This document shows positions 1 to 7,107 of a stretch of 11,957 nucleotides of DNA, piece after piece. The notes under the pieces were generated by a model that was given only the letters and a program-made list of their open reading frames with translations, ran no database searches and was not told where the DNA came from. A program made the translations under genes and the position numbers. The stretch is from Halobacteriales archaeon QS_9_67_15 (lineage in GTDB: Archaea; Halobacteriota; Halobacteria; Halobacteriales; Haloarculaceae). The DNA lies in NCBI GenBank assembly GCA_003023165.1, contig PXSD01000111.1:1-11957 (forward strand), read 5' to 3'. The number at the start of each line of letters is the position of its first letter. The first letter of the stretch is position 1.

Positions 1-2844
1 GAGACCCAGCCGCCGCGGCGGTACGGCCAGAGCCGGCTAATCCGGAAGATGGAGGAGATGGGGGTGGGGACGAAATGCTTGGCTGCAGATACGCCGGTTC
101 TTCATCGTAATCAGGACGGAGATATTATTCGAACTCCAGTTTCCGATCTGTTCACTGAAGAATCTATCGTACTGGCGGATGGTAATACGGACATTGCAGT
201 CAACGATAGAGGGCCGACAACGCTTTCAATCGAAGAAAAGAGTAACCGCGTGACTGAACGACAAAAGACACTAATAAGCAGGCGCCCACTCGAACCCCAC
301 GAACAGGTCTTCCGGATCACTACGGTGAACGGTACCTTCTCAGTAACCACTGATCATCCGATCTACCGGAGTACTAGCGACGGATTCGAAGTCGTTCCTG
401 CTTCCGAAGTTTCTCGGGGCGACTGTTTGTTGTCTACTCGCCAAGAGACCTCCATCGACTACGAGGGAGACGCCTCCATCATTACCTGGCCAGAGTTTGC
501 TTCTTCGTGCGATATCTCTTCGAAGCTGTACGGTTCGAATTGCGGGAACCGGATTGCTGAAATCCGAAACAAACGGAACGAAACCCAGTATGAATTGGCC
601 GGCCGGGTTGATGTGGATCGGACGGCGCTCAGTGACTACGAGAACGGAAAACGCGACGTGCCGGTATGGATTCTCGGAGAACTCGAGATTCGTCCCGAAA
701 CACTCCATGGATTGAATTACGATTTGGAGTTCGAGAACCCGTTCCCCCTTTATTGGAGTCCGGAACTCCTTCGGATAGTAGCGCATCTCCTTGGAGACGG
801 ATCGATCCACGTAAACGATGAAGAGAACACTGTTGATGTCCGGTACCACAATACCGACCACCGTCTCATCAGCCAGTTTGTTTCAGATATCCAGACTTTA
901 TTTGGGTTTACTCCGACTGTCTCTGAGCGAGATGGCCGGAAAAATCATCACAAAAGACGGTATCAAGTGAATCTCCCTGGTGCCGTAGGACGGATTCTGA
1001 AGTATATTCTCGATACAGTGGTCGCACAGGCCTGTCCAGACATCCCTGAACAGTTAGAGGCCTTGTTTGTCGGCGCGCTGTTCGACGACGAGGGGCACAT
1101 CTCACGAGAGAGGAAAATCTTCATATCGAATACTGATCACGGATTGCTCGCTGGAGTCTCGGAAATGCTTGAACGGATGAATATAGAGGCCAAGCTTGCG
1201 ACGAATCAGCACAAGCTCCATGTGAGGGGACGACAAAACGTCGAGCGGTTCCTCGATATCATACCCATTGCAGCTGATGAGAAGTTCTACCGTGGTCTTG
1301 ATGCACTTCGAGAGTACGACGTAGTCAAACGCAAGGCACTACTACTCGAATTGGCAGCTACTGAGCCGAAGAGTTCCGAAGAACTTGCGACACGTCTCGG
1401 AATCTCTCGAGGTCGGGTGAACGCTTACGTCCGAGAATTACGTGATGCGGGACACTTGGAAAAGAAGGTCGAAGGGAGTAATCGATCTAAGGATGGGCTT
1501 CGGACGATCCGATACACTGCAACTTCGTTCAAGCAATCTATATACGCGACTGTACTCGATTATCCCGCTGAAATCGAGGTAATTGACGTTGAAGAACGCG
1601 ATTACGACGGTAATGTATATGACTTAACGATAGACGAGGCTGCACCGAACTTCGCCGTTCAGGGCGGCCCAGTCGTCCACAACTCGACCCGCCACCACAC
1701 CATCGAGAAGCTGTACGACAGGGGGTACATCGAGGACGACCCGCCGCGGTCGACGGCGCTGGCGGAGGCGGTCGTCGAGGCCGCCGAGGCGTTCGCGGAT
1801 CTGGTCGTGAGCGAGGAAATGACCGCGCAACTGGAGCAGGACATGACGGCCATCGCCAACGGCGAGGCGACGCTCGACGAGGTGACCGAGGAGTCCCGGG
1901 AGATGTTAGAGCGGGTGTTCGAGGAACTGCGCGAGTCCCGCGAGGACATCGGCGACCACCTCCAGGAGTCGCTGAAGGCCGACCGCCGCCTCGGTCCCTG
2001 CCCGGAGAGCGACCACGACCTGCTCGTCCGGCAGAGCCGTCAGGGGTCGTACTTCGTCGGCTGCGACGGCTACCCGGACTGCCAGTACACGCTCCCGCTC
2101 CCGAGCACGGGCGAACCGCTCGTGTTGGAGGAGTCCTGCGCGAAACACGGCCTGAACCACGTGAAGATGCTCGCCGGCCGGGACACCTTCGTCCACGGCT
2201 GTCCCCAGTGCAAGGCCGACGAGGCCGACGACACCGAGGACGAGGTCATCGGCGTCTGTCCGGACTGTGGGGAGGGCGTTACTCCGGAGGAGCAACGAGA
2301 CGAAGGCGGCGGAGCCGCCGAAGCACACGACGGCGGCGAACTGGCGATCAAGCAGCTCCGCTCGGGCTCGCGACTCGTCGGCTGTACCCGCTATCCGGAC
2401 TGCGACTACTCGCTCCCGCTCCCGCGCCGAGGCGACATCGAGGTCACCGACGAGTACTGCGACGAGCACGACCTGCCCGAACTGGTCGTCCACAGCGGTG
2501 ACGACCCGTGGGAGCTTGGCTGTCCTATCTGCAACTACAAGGAGTACCAGGCCCGCCAGGCCGTCGACGACCTCGAAGACCTCGACGGGATCGGCCCGGC
2601 CACCGCCGAGCGACTGGAGACCGCCGGCGTCGAGGAGCCGGCCGACCTCCGCACGGTCGACCCCGACGTGCTCGCGACGGAGATCCAGGGCGTCAGCGCC
2701 GGCCAGATCCGCGACTGGATCTCCCAGCTGCCCGACGCGGACGTCGGCGAGGACGACGACCCCGACGACGGGCCGTCGGAAGGGCAAGACCGGGAGTTCG
2801 TGGACAGCGCCGGTGCCGCCGACGAGGCCGCCGAGGGCGACTGA
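1..2844 (+). CDS. topA: DNA topoisomerase I (type IA), 3' part, interrupted by an intein
   Basis: Type IA topoisomerase relaxes negatively supercoiled DNA through a single-strand break. The frame is open from base 1, so the start and catalytic Tyr lie left of the window. Host sequence occupies 1-75 and 1684-2841. Joined across the intein it reads ...LIRKMEEMGVGTK + STRHHTIEKL..., matching the conserved bacterial segment (GIGRPSTY in E. coli). C-terminal to this come zinc-ribbon-like modules of the zf-C4_Topoisom type. They include GCDGYPDC (about 2059-2082), CPQC (about 2200), CPDC (2257-2268), GCTRYPDC (2380-2403) and a last CPIC (about 2523). The first module has CPES rather than CPxC, so one Cys ligand is replaced. 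A helix-hairpin-helix-like segment follows (about 2562-2740, LDGIGPATAERL), then an acidic tail typical of halophiles. The stop is TGA at 2842. The Rieske gene converges 24 bp downstream. Family identity is clear; the missing N-terminal half cannot be assessed. Confidence 0.95.
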   Translation, partial: ETQPPRRYGQSRLIRKMEEMGVGTKCLAADTPVLHRNQDGDIIRTPVSDLFTEESIVLADGNTDIAVNDRGPTTLSIEEKSNRVTERQKTLISRRPLEPHEQVFRITTVNGTFSVTTDHPIYRSTSDGFEVVPASEVSRGDCLLSTRQETSIDYEGDASIITWPEFASSCDISSKLYGSNCGNRIAEIRNKRNETQYELAGRVDVDRTALSDYENGKRDVPVWILGELEIRPETLHGLNYDLEFENPFPLYWSPELLRIVAHLLGDGSIHVNDEENTVDVRYHNTDHRLISQFVSDIQTLFGFTPTVSERDGRKNHHKRRYQVNLPGAVGRILKYILDTVVAQACPDIPEQLEALFVGALFDDEGHISRERKIFISNTDHGLLAGVSEMLERMNIEAKLATNQHKLHVRGRQNVERFLDIIPIAADEKFYRGLDALREYDVVKRKALLLELAATEPKSSEELATRLGISRGRVNAYVRELRDAGHLEKKVEGSNRSKDGLRTIRYTATSFKQSIYATVLDYPAEIEVIDVEERDYDGNVYDLTIDEAAPNFAVQGGPVVHNSTRHHTIEKLYDRGYIEDDPPRSTALAEAVVEAAEAFADLVVSEEMTAQLEQDMTAIANGEATLDEVTEESREMLERVFEELRESREDIGDHLQESLKADRRLGPCPESDHDLLVRQSRQGSYFVGCDGYPDCQYTLPLPSTGEPLVLEESCAKHGLNHVKMLAGRDTFVHGCPQCKADEADDTEDEVIGVCPDCGEGVTPEEQRDEGGGAAEAHDGGELAIKQLRSGSRLVGCTRYPDCDYSLPLPRRGDIEVTDEYCDEHDLPELVVHSGDDPWELGCPICNYKEYQARQAVDDLEDLDGIGPATAERLETAGVEEPADLRTVDPDVLATEIQGVSAGQIRDWISQLPDADVGEDDDPDDGPSEGQDREFVDSAGAADEAAEGD
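76..1683 (+). mobile_element. TopA intein with LAGLIDADG homing endonuclease
   Basis: This in-frame protein intron of 536 residues would splice itself out of TopA. Its endonuclease would spread the element into intein-free alleles. It starts with Cys1 (CLAADTPV, block A). The block B motif TTDHP has its T and H at intein residues 91 and 94. The end is block F/G (YDLTIDEAAPNFAV...VVHN), with penultimate His535 and Asn536 followed by Ser+1 of the host. Two LAGLIDADG-like motifs are visible: LLGDGSI (catalytic Asp about 241) and ALFDDEGHI (Glu about 339 at the catalytic acidic position). A XRE-like HTH (about 159-204) precedes them and a winged-HTH-like segment (about 422-464) follows. Composition differs sharply from the host: bases 541-600 have 30 of 60 G+C, while 1741-1800 have 48 of 60. 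All splicing residues are present, so splicing is probably active. Endonuclease activity is inferred. Confidence 0.95.
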
Positions 2845-2868
2845 CGCTCCGATAGCTCTCGCGGCGGC

Positions 2869-3324
2869 TCAGAACCCGACGTGCGAGGTTGCACTCGGCC
2901 CGTCGTCGCCCTCGTCGATGCCGCCGAGGTGCTCGAACTCGTACTCCTCGTCGGCCAGATACACTTCTCCCTCTTCGACGGCGACGTCCACGTCCGGGAG
3001 CGTCGTCCCCGCCGCTTGGCCGTTGTCGCAGTCGCCGGAGCAGGCGTCGAACAGCGACCCGTGTTTCGGACAGATGATCTCGCCGTCGCGCGTGGGGACG
3101 CCGCGGCCGGTGTCGAACCGCTGGGCCTCGTGCGTACAGCGGTTGATCCACGCCGTGACGCCCTGCTCGCCGTCTGTCGCCGCCGCGTCGGCCTCGGTCG
3201 GGTCGTCCTCGCAGGGGACGACGATGATCTCCTCGTCCATATCGAAGGAGTTCGTCGCCGTGAACAGGACCGACCGCTCGTCGTAGACTTCCTGGACTGT
3301 CGTGAGTCGCGTACCCGCTGTCAT
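2869..3324 (-). CDS. Rieske (2Fe-2S) domain protein
   Basis: This is a small soluble electron-transfer or regulatory protein of 151 residues with a Rieske 2Fe-2S cluster. The cluster ligands are visible as CTH (Cys63, His65) and CPKHG (Cys85, His88). A nearby CSGDC (Cys95, Cys99) is an extra cysteine pair of unknown role. There is no signal peptide or membrane anchor, so it resembles a Rieske-type ferredoxin rather than the bc1-type Rieske protein. Its oxygenase or reductase partner cannot be named, because no oxygenase gene lies next to it. An Asp/Glu-rich insertion (about residues 38-55) precedes the cluster-binding region and another acidic stretch ends the protein. The ATG at 3324 is supported by a TATA-like CTATTTC centred about 27 nt upstream. 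The gene converges on topA, with 24 bp between the stop codons. Confidence 0.9.
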   Translation of the reverse strand: MTAGTRLTTVQEVYDERSVLFTATNSFDMDEEIIVVPCEDDPTEADAAATDGEQGVTAWINRCTHEAQRFDTGRGVPTRDGEIICPKHGSLFDACSGDCDNGQAAGTTLPDVDVAVEEGEVYLADEEYEFEHLGGIDEGDDGPSATSHVGF

Positions 3325-3347
3325 CGTGGGTGTATCAGAGAGTCAAC

Positions 3348-3354
3348 GAAATAG
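3348..3354 (-). promoter_or_regulatory. TATA-like element of the Rieske gene
   Basis: On the minus strand CTATTTC is centred about 27 nt upstream of the ATG at 3324. That is the spacing expected for a haloarchaeal leaderless transcript. It lies between the Rieske gene and the methyltransferase remnant, so it appears to have survived the event that removed the remnant's 5' part. Confidence 0.5.
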
Positions 3355-3366
3355 AACTGACGGCGG

Positions 3367-3681
3367 GTGATGAGGGTGCTCGCCGACGGCGGCCGACTCG
3401 CGCTCTCGGACGTGGTCGTGAGCGAGGACGCGCCCGAGGTCCCCGACCGACTCGCCCGCGCGCTCTGTCTCACCGGCGCTCGGAACCGCGCGGAACTGAC
3501 CGTCGCCGTCGAGCGCACGGGGTTCACGGTCGAAGAGCGGCGAGACCACCGCGAGGACCTGCTCGCGATGCGGGACCGCGTCGGCGAGCGCGGTGAGACG
3601 GCCCTGGCGGCGGTCGAAGCCCTCGAAACGGCGGTCGACGACGGGCGTATCGGCTACGTCTCGGTGGTCGCGGACGCGTAG
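3367..3681 (+). pseudogene. 5'-truncated SAM-dependent methyltransferase remnant
   Basis: The 104 encoded residues match only the C-terminal part of a class I (UbiE/ArsM-like, methyltransferase type 11) SAM-dependent methyltransferase. RVLADGGRLALSDVVV corresponds to the strand after the central Rossmann motifs. It is followed by the LCLTGA, GFTVEERRDHREDLL and MRDR segments seen at the end of this group. The SAM-binding N-terminal half, including the GxGxG loop, is absent. Stop codons TAG (3352) and TGA (3358) lie in frame immediately upstream, and only 42 bp separate the first possible start (GTG 3367 or ATG 3370) from the Rieske gene. The remaining frame is open with host-like GC-rich codons, so the loss may be recent, or a short peptide may still be made. 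A catalytic role is unlikely without the SAM site. Identification rests on motif recognition and is moderately secure. Confidence 0.7.
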
Positions 3682-3736
3682 CGGTCGCCGCGGCCGGTGT
3701 CGACTCTCGGGAGCGTCGTTGGCGCTACCGAAGCCG

Positions 3737-3742
3737 TTTTAT
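3737..3742 (+). promoter_or_regulatory. TATA-like element of the GGGP synthase gene
   Basis: TTTTAT is centred about 26 nt upstream of the ATG at 3766, fitting a leaderless transcript. It decides the start: the in-frame GTG at 3697 lies upstream of this element and would not be in the mRNA. Confidence 0.6.
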
Positions 3743-3765
3743 CCGGGCGTGAGGTGTGTGCGAGT

Positions 3766-4488
3766 ATGCAGAGGCCGTGGGACGACTGGGACCACATCCT
3801 GAAACTCGACCCGGACAAGGAACTCGTCGACGGCGAGACGTTCGAGGACGTCGTCACCTGTGGCACCGACGCCATCGAGGTCGGCGGCACCACCGGCGTC
3901 ACCGACGAGAAGATGCGCCGGGTCGTCGACGCCTGCGCCCAGTACGACGTGGCGCTCTACATCGAACCGTCGAGCCTCACCAACGTCGTCCACCGCGACG
4001 GCGTCGACGGCTACCTCGTCCCCGAAGTTCTCAACGCGGGCGACGTGGCCTGGATCGCCGGCATGCAGAAAGAGTGGGTCCGTCTCGACGACGACATCGA
4101 CTGGGCGAAGACGTTCACCGAGGGCTATATCGTCCTCAACCCCACCTCCTCCGCCGCCATCTACACGGAAGCCAACTGCGACCTCGACGCCGAGGACGTG
4201 GCCGCCTACGCCGAGGTTGGCGAGCAGATGCTCGGCCAGGAGATCATCTACGCCGAGTACTCGGGCACCTTCGGCGACCCCGATGTCGTCGCCGCGGCAG
4301 CGGACGCCCTAGAGGAGTCGACGCTGTTCTACGGCGGCGGCATCCACGACTACGAGTCGGCCACCACGATGGCCCAGCACGCAGACACCGTGATCGTCGG
4401 CGACCTCGTCCACGACGAGGGCGTCGACGCCGTCACGGAGACCGTCGACGGCGCGAAAGACGCCACGCCAGCGACGGTCACCGACTAA
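3766..4488 (+). CDS. Geranylgeranylglyceryl phosphate synthase (PcrB/GGGPS family)
   Basis: This enzyme joins geranylgeranyl diphosphate to sn-glycerol-1-phosphate, forming the first ether bond of archaeal membrane lipids. The 240-residue product is a TIM-barrel protein of the PcrB/GGGPS family with normal length. Visible family motifs are KLDPDK near the N terminus (13-18, Mg-binding Asp region), GGTTGVT (40-46), YIEPSS (65-70), YAEYSG (162-167, substrate pocket), YGGGI (189-193, phosphate binding) and VGDLV (211-215). The ATG at 3766 was chosen because it sits about 26 nt after a TATA-like TTTTAT and the protein then begins right before the family's KLDPDK motif. The acidic composition is halophilic. 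It stands alone on the + strand: the upstream neighbour is a methyltransferase remnant and the downstream gene (moaC) is convergent. Identity is secure. Confidence 0.95.
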   Translation: MQRPWDDWDHILKLDPDKELVDGETFEDVVTCGTDAIEVGGTTGVTDEKMRRVVDACAQYDVALYIEPSSLTNVVHRDGVDGYLVPEVLNAGDVAWIAGMQKEWVRLDDDIDWAKTFTEGYIVLNPTSSAAIYTEANCDLDAEDVAAYAEVGEQMLGQEIIYAEYSGTFGDPDVVAAAADALEESTLFYGGGIHDYESATTMAQHADTVIVGDLVHDEGVDAVTETVDGAKDATPATVTD

Positions 4489-4567
4489 CAGAGCAGTTCT
4501 CGCTCCCGTCGTCTCTCGCGTGTCCCCGCGGCGGTGTTCAGATACGGAGTGAACCTGACCGGTTGCG

Positions 4568-4585
4568 CTCGGCGCTACAGCCGAG
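4568..4585. repeat. 6-bp-stem inverted repeat in the GGGPS/moaC convergent gap
   Basis: CTCGGC and GCCGAG pair around a 6-nt loop. It lies in the 173-bp gap between two convergent genes, about 80 nt past the GGGP synthase stop and about 75 nt past the moaC stop. No T-run follows on the + strand, so a terminator role is only a guess. I see nothing else of note in this gap. Confidence 0.35.
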
Positions 4586-4661
4586 GGCTTTCAGCTGTTG
4601 ACCACCATCTCGTCGGCTGCAGCTGCGTATCTCAACACTACCCAGCCGACCGGGACAGCGG

Positions 4662-5078
4662 TCAGATCTCGCGTTTCGTCTTCTCGACGACCTCGACCGA
4701 CTCGATGCCGGTGTCGGGGTACTGACCGTTTGCGTCTTTCTCCGCCGACTTCACCATGTCCCAGACGACGTTGAGTCCGGTCGTCACGCCTTCGAGCGCT
4801 TCCATCTCGCACCCGGTCTTGCCGGTTGTCTCGACCGCGACCGTCAGTTCGACGGCCGACTCGGCGAGTTCGAACGTCGTGTCGACGTTCGTGACCGGGA
4901 TCTGGTGGCACATCGGGATCGTCTCCCAGGTGTGCTTGACGGCCTGGATCGCCCCGACGCGAGCGGTCGCGAGGACGTCGCCCTTCTCTACGCGGTTCTC
5001 GCGAACGGCCGCGACTGTCTGGGGGCGCAGTCGGATCCGCCCACGGGCGACCGCACGGCGGGCGGTGTCGGCTCCCAC
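4662..5078 (-). CDS. moaC: Cyclic pyranopterin monophosphate synthase (MoaC), unusually short N terminus
   Basis: MoaC converts 3',8-cyclo-GTP to cyclic pyranopterin monophosphate in molybdenum-cofactor synthesis. From GTG 5078 the product has 138 residues. The family core is intact: KGDVLATAR (32-40), the conserved IPMCHQI (54-60), TGCEMEAL (88-95) and WDMVKSAEKD (106-115). The conserved N-terminal segment that includes the MVDVxxK motif is missing; the frame begins at about TARRAVARG. In this frame the first stop upstream is the TGA that also ends nnr (5094-5096). GTG 5097 overlaps that TGA and opens MSDD, a common haloarchaeal MoaC beginning, but in another frame. Losing one C from the CCCC run at about 5084-5087 would join MSDDPEVGADTARRA. 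A real N-terminal deletion, a frameshift or a sequence error are all possible. It is the second gene of an nnr-moaC operon. Confidence 0.85.
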   Translation of the reverse strand: MGADTARRAVARGRIRLRPQTVAAVRENRVEKGDVLATARVGAIQAVKHTWETIPMCHQIPVTNVDTTFELAESAVELTVAVETTGKTGCEMEALEGVTTGLNVVWDMVKSAEKDANGQYPDTGIESVEVVEKTKREI

Positions 5079-5093
5079 CTCCGGGGTCGTCGC

Positions 5094-6542
5094 TCACGCC
5101 TCGCCACCTCGGTCCGTCCAGAGGACGTCGGGGACCTCGGCGTGGAGGTCCGTTGCGACGAGGCCGTTGTCGTTGTCCTCGTAGACGCGCTCGCCGGCGC
5201 GGCCGTTGGCGTAGGCGGCCATCGCAGCGGCGTCGACCGGGTCCTGTGTCGCGGCGAGCGCTCCGGTGATACCGGCGAGCACGTCGCCGGTGCCCCCGAC
5301 GGTCATCCCCGCGTTGCCGGTCCGGTTGACGCGCGTCGTCTCGCCGTCGGAGATCACGTCGTAGGCACCCTTGACGAGGACGACCTGCCCGAGGTCGGAC
5401 GCGAACGCCTCGACGATGTCCGCGCGCTCGCGCCAGTCGTCGCTCACGCGTCCGCCCATCTGCGCGAACTCGCCCTGGTGTGGCGTGCAGATGAGGTCCG
5501 CCTCGGTGTCGACCTGCGGGACCCGCGAGAGGGCGTCGGCGTCGACGACCGCCGTCCCGGAGTAGCCCGAGAGGATCCCCTCGACCGCCTCGAGCGTCGC
5601 GTCCTCGTCGCCCAGTCCCGGTCCGATGACGACGGTGTCGTGGTGGCGGGCCATCTGGAGGAGAAACCCGACCTGCTTGGGTTCGAGCTGCTTGCCCCGA
5701 TACGGGCGGACGATGAGGTCCTCGCCGAACCCCTGGAGTTCCCGGCCGACGACCATCGGACAGGCCACGCGGACGAGGTCCGCGCCGGCCCGGAGCGCTG
5801 CCTTCGCGGAGAGCGCTGGCGCACCGGCGTAGGGGCCGCCGCCGACGACCAGCACCTCGCCGTTCTCGCCCTTGTGGCTGTCCCGTCGGCGGTCGTCGAG
5901 CCGCAGCAGGTCGCCGCGCTCGACGAACCGCTCGGCCGCGGCCGGGATCCCGATCTCCGCGACCGTCACCTCGGCGTCGAGGTCGGCGAGTCCCGGTTTA
6001 GTGTCGTGGAAGGTGACGACGCGGTCGGCCTCGACCGCCGAATCGGCCAGTTCGCCCGTCTCCGCGTCCAGTCCAGAGGGCACGTCGACGGAGACGACGG
6101 TCGCGTGGCTGTCGTTGATGGCCGCCGCCGCCGTCCGCTCCGGCTCCCGGAGGGCACCCGTGACCCCCGTCCCGAGCATCGCGTCGACGACCACGTCGGG
6201 GTCGCCCAGCTCGAACGCGGAGGAGTCACGGACGACGTCGATGTCGTACTCGCCGGCGTCGAGGGCGTCCCAGTTCTCGCGCGCGATCCCGGTCGTGATC
6301 GTCTCGGGCCGGCCGAGGAGTGTCGTCGAGACGTCGAACTCGTCGAGAAAGCGGACGGCGACGAACGCGTCGCCGCCGTTGTTCCCGCGACCGGCGACGA
6401 CCCTGACGGTCGCGCCCGGATCGGCCGCCTCGCGTACCACCCGCGCGACGGCGTTCCCGCTCGACTCCATGAGTTGCTTGCGCGGAACGCCCATGGCCGC
6501 TGCGTTCTCGTCGATGACGGCCATCTCGCTGCCCCGAATCAT
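5094..6542 (-). CDS. nnr: Bifunctional NAD(P)H-hydrate epimerase / ADP-dependent NAD(P)H-hydrate dehydratase
   Basis: This enzyme repairs hydrated NADH and NADPH (NADHX/NADPHX): one domain epimerises the R and S forms, the other dehydrates the S form using ADP. The 482-residue cytosolic protein has the usual two-domain layout. The N-terminal YjeF_N epimerase domain (about 1-215) shows MESSG (25-29), AGRGNNGGDAF (50-60) and DAMLGTG (120-126). The C-terminal ribokinase-like dehydratase domain (about 220-480) shows HKGENGEVLVVGGG (223-236), IGPGLG (306-311), TPHQGEF (353-359) and GNAGMTVGGTGDVLAG (409-424) with its nucleotide and catalytic residues. The start at ATG 6542 fits family N termini and a TATA-like CTTTTC about 27 nt upstream. 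Its TGA overlaps a GTG, the likely original moaC start, so the two are probably co-transcribed. Identity is secure. Confidence 0.95.
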   Translation of the reverse strand: MIRGSEMAVIDENAAAMGVPRKQLMESSGNAVARVVREAADPGATVRVVAGRGNNGGDAFVAVRFLDEFDVSTTLLGRPETITTGIARENWDALDAGEYDIDVVRDSSAFELGDPDVVVDAMLGTGVTGALREPERTAAAAINDSHATVVSVDVPSGLDAETGELADSAVEADRVVTFHDTKPGLADLDAEVTVAEIGIPAAAERFVERGDLLRLDDRRRDSHKGENGEVLVVGGGPYAGAPALSAKAALRAGADLVRVACPMVVGRELQGFGEDLIVRPYRGKQLEPKQVGFLLQMARHHDTVVIGPGLGDEDATLEAVEGILSGYSGTAVVDADALSRVPQVDTEADLICTPHQGEFAQMGGRVSDDWRERADIVEAFASDLGQVVLVKGAYDVISDGETTRVNRTGNAGMTVGGTGDVLAGITGALAATQDPVDAAAMAAYANGRAGERVYEDNDNGLVATDLHAEVPDVLWTDRGGEA

Positions 6543-6558
6543 GGGCGAGCGTTCGCCC
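6543..6558. repeat. Perfect hairpin abutting the nnr start codon
   Basis: GGGCGA and TCGCCC pair around a 4-nt loop, and the last base of the element touches the ATG at 6542. With the TATA-like box at 6567-6572 the transcript may begin inside or just after it, so it could act as an operator or simply reflect GC-rich sequence. Confidence 0.4.
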
Positions 6559-6566
6559 GCCCACCG

Positions 6567-6572
6567 GAAAAG
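6567..6572 (-). promoter_or_regulatory. Weak TATA-like element of nnr-moaC
   Basis: CTTTTC on the minus strand is centred about 27 nt from the ATG at 6542. It is the only AT-rich hexamer in the surrounding GC-rich spacer and would serve both nnr and moaC. Confidence 0.4.
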
Positions 6573-6701
6573 GGTGGGGGGCTCGCCGGGTATCCGACCG
6601 CGGGAGGACCGACAGCGGTCGCCGACCCATCTGGCGGACGCGGCGGCATCGAGAACGCGCTGGAGTGACAGCGGGGGACGGCCGCATCGGTCTCAATGTC
6701 A

Positions 6702-6980
6702 TCACCGCCGTATCTCGAACCCGTCGAGTCCCTCCGGGTCGCCGTACTCGGCTTCGACGTCATCGACCCGAGCGCGGGCGCTCCCCTCGTGACACCACTC
6801 GACCATCTCTTCGACGGCGCTCGCCGGTCCCTCGAAGACCGCTTCGACGCGGCCGTCGTCCAGGTTCTTCACCCAGCCGTCGACGCCGCGGTCGCGGGCC
6901 TCGTCCCGCGTCGTCGCCCGATAGAAGACGCCCTGAACGCGACCCGAGACGGAGACGTGTGCGCGTGTCCGGTCCGTCAT
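6702..6980 (-). CDS. acyP: Acylphosphatase
   Basis: Acylphosphatase hydrolyses the carboxyl-phosphate bond of acyl phosphates such as 1,3-bisphosphoglycerate or carbamoyl phosphate. The 92-residue protein has the typical single-domain length. It carries the phosphate-binding loop GRVQGVFYR with catalytic Arg21, followed by GWVKNLDDGRVEAVFEG with the catalytic Asn39. No signal peptide or membrane segment is present, so it is cytosolic. The ATG at 6980 fits both the family N terminus and a T-rich TATA-like element centred about 28 nt upstream. It has its own promoter, lies 159 bp upstream of nnr on the same strand, and is divergent from the citrate synthase gene. The physiological substrate cannot be told from the sequence. 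Confidence 0.95.
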   Translation of the reverse strand: MTDRTRAHVSVSGRVQGVFYRATTRDEARDRGVDGWVKNLDDGRVEAVFEGPASAVEEMVEWCHEGSARARVDDVEAEYGDPEGLDGFEIRR

Positions 6981-7005
6981 ACTCGCAGGTAGCGACCCCG
7001 GCCTG

Positions 7006-7011
7006 AAAAAA
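7006..7011 (-). promoter_or_regulatory. T-rich TATA-like element of acyP
   Basis: A run of six T on the minus strand (six A on the + strand) is centred about 28 nt upstream of the acylphosphatase ATG at 6980. It fits leaderless transcription and supports that start. Confidence 0.5.
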
Positions 7012-7107
7012 CGCTACGCCGCTGTCGGTCCGGAAGTAGCCGCCCACCGCTCGACGCCCGTCCCTGTCGCGTTCGTACGGTCGTCGGTCCGCACGTCGAC
7101 AATTGAA

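Noticed and set aside
1906..2787. 293-codon open frame opposite the topA zinc-ribbon region
   Set aside because: It is a shadow of topA, where zinc knuckles and an acidic tail identify the real coding strand.
4489..4661. Possible small RNA gene in the GGGPS/moaC gap
   Set aside because: There is only a 6-bp hairpin and a few CAGCTG sites. No promoter or T-run supports a transcript.
4591..5097. 168-codon frame opening with MSDD on the - strand
   Set aside because: Only its first codons look like MoaC. The rest is Arg-rich shadow of the MoaC core frame, so it was kept as evidence for a frameshift and not as a gene.
4905..6668. 587-codon open frame on the + strand
   Set aside because: It is antisense to nnr and moaC, whose minus-strand motifs are unambiguous. 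Long antisense frames are normal in GC-rich haloarchaeal DNA, and its product resembles no family.
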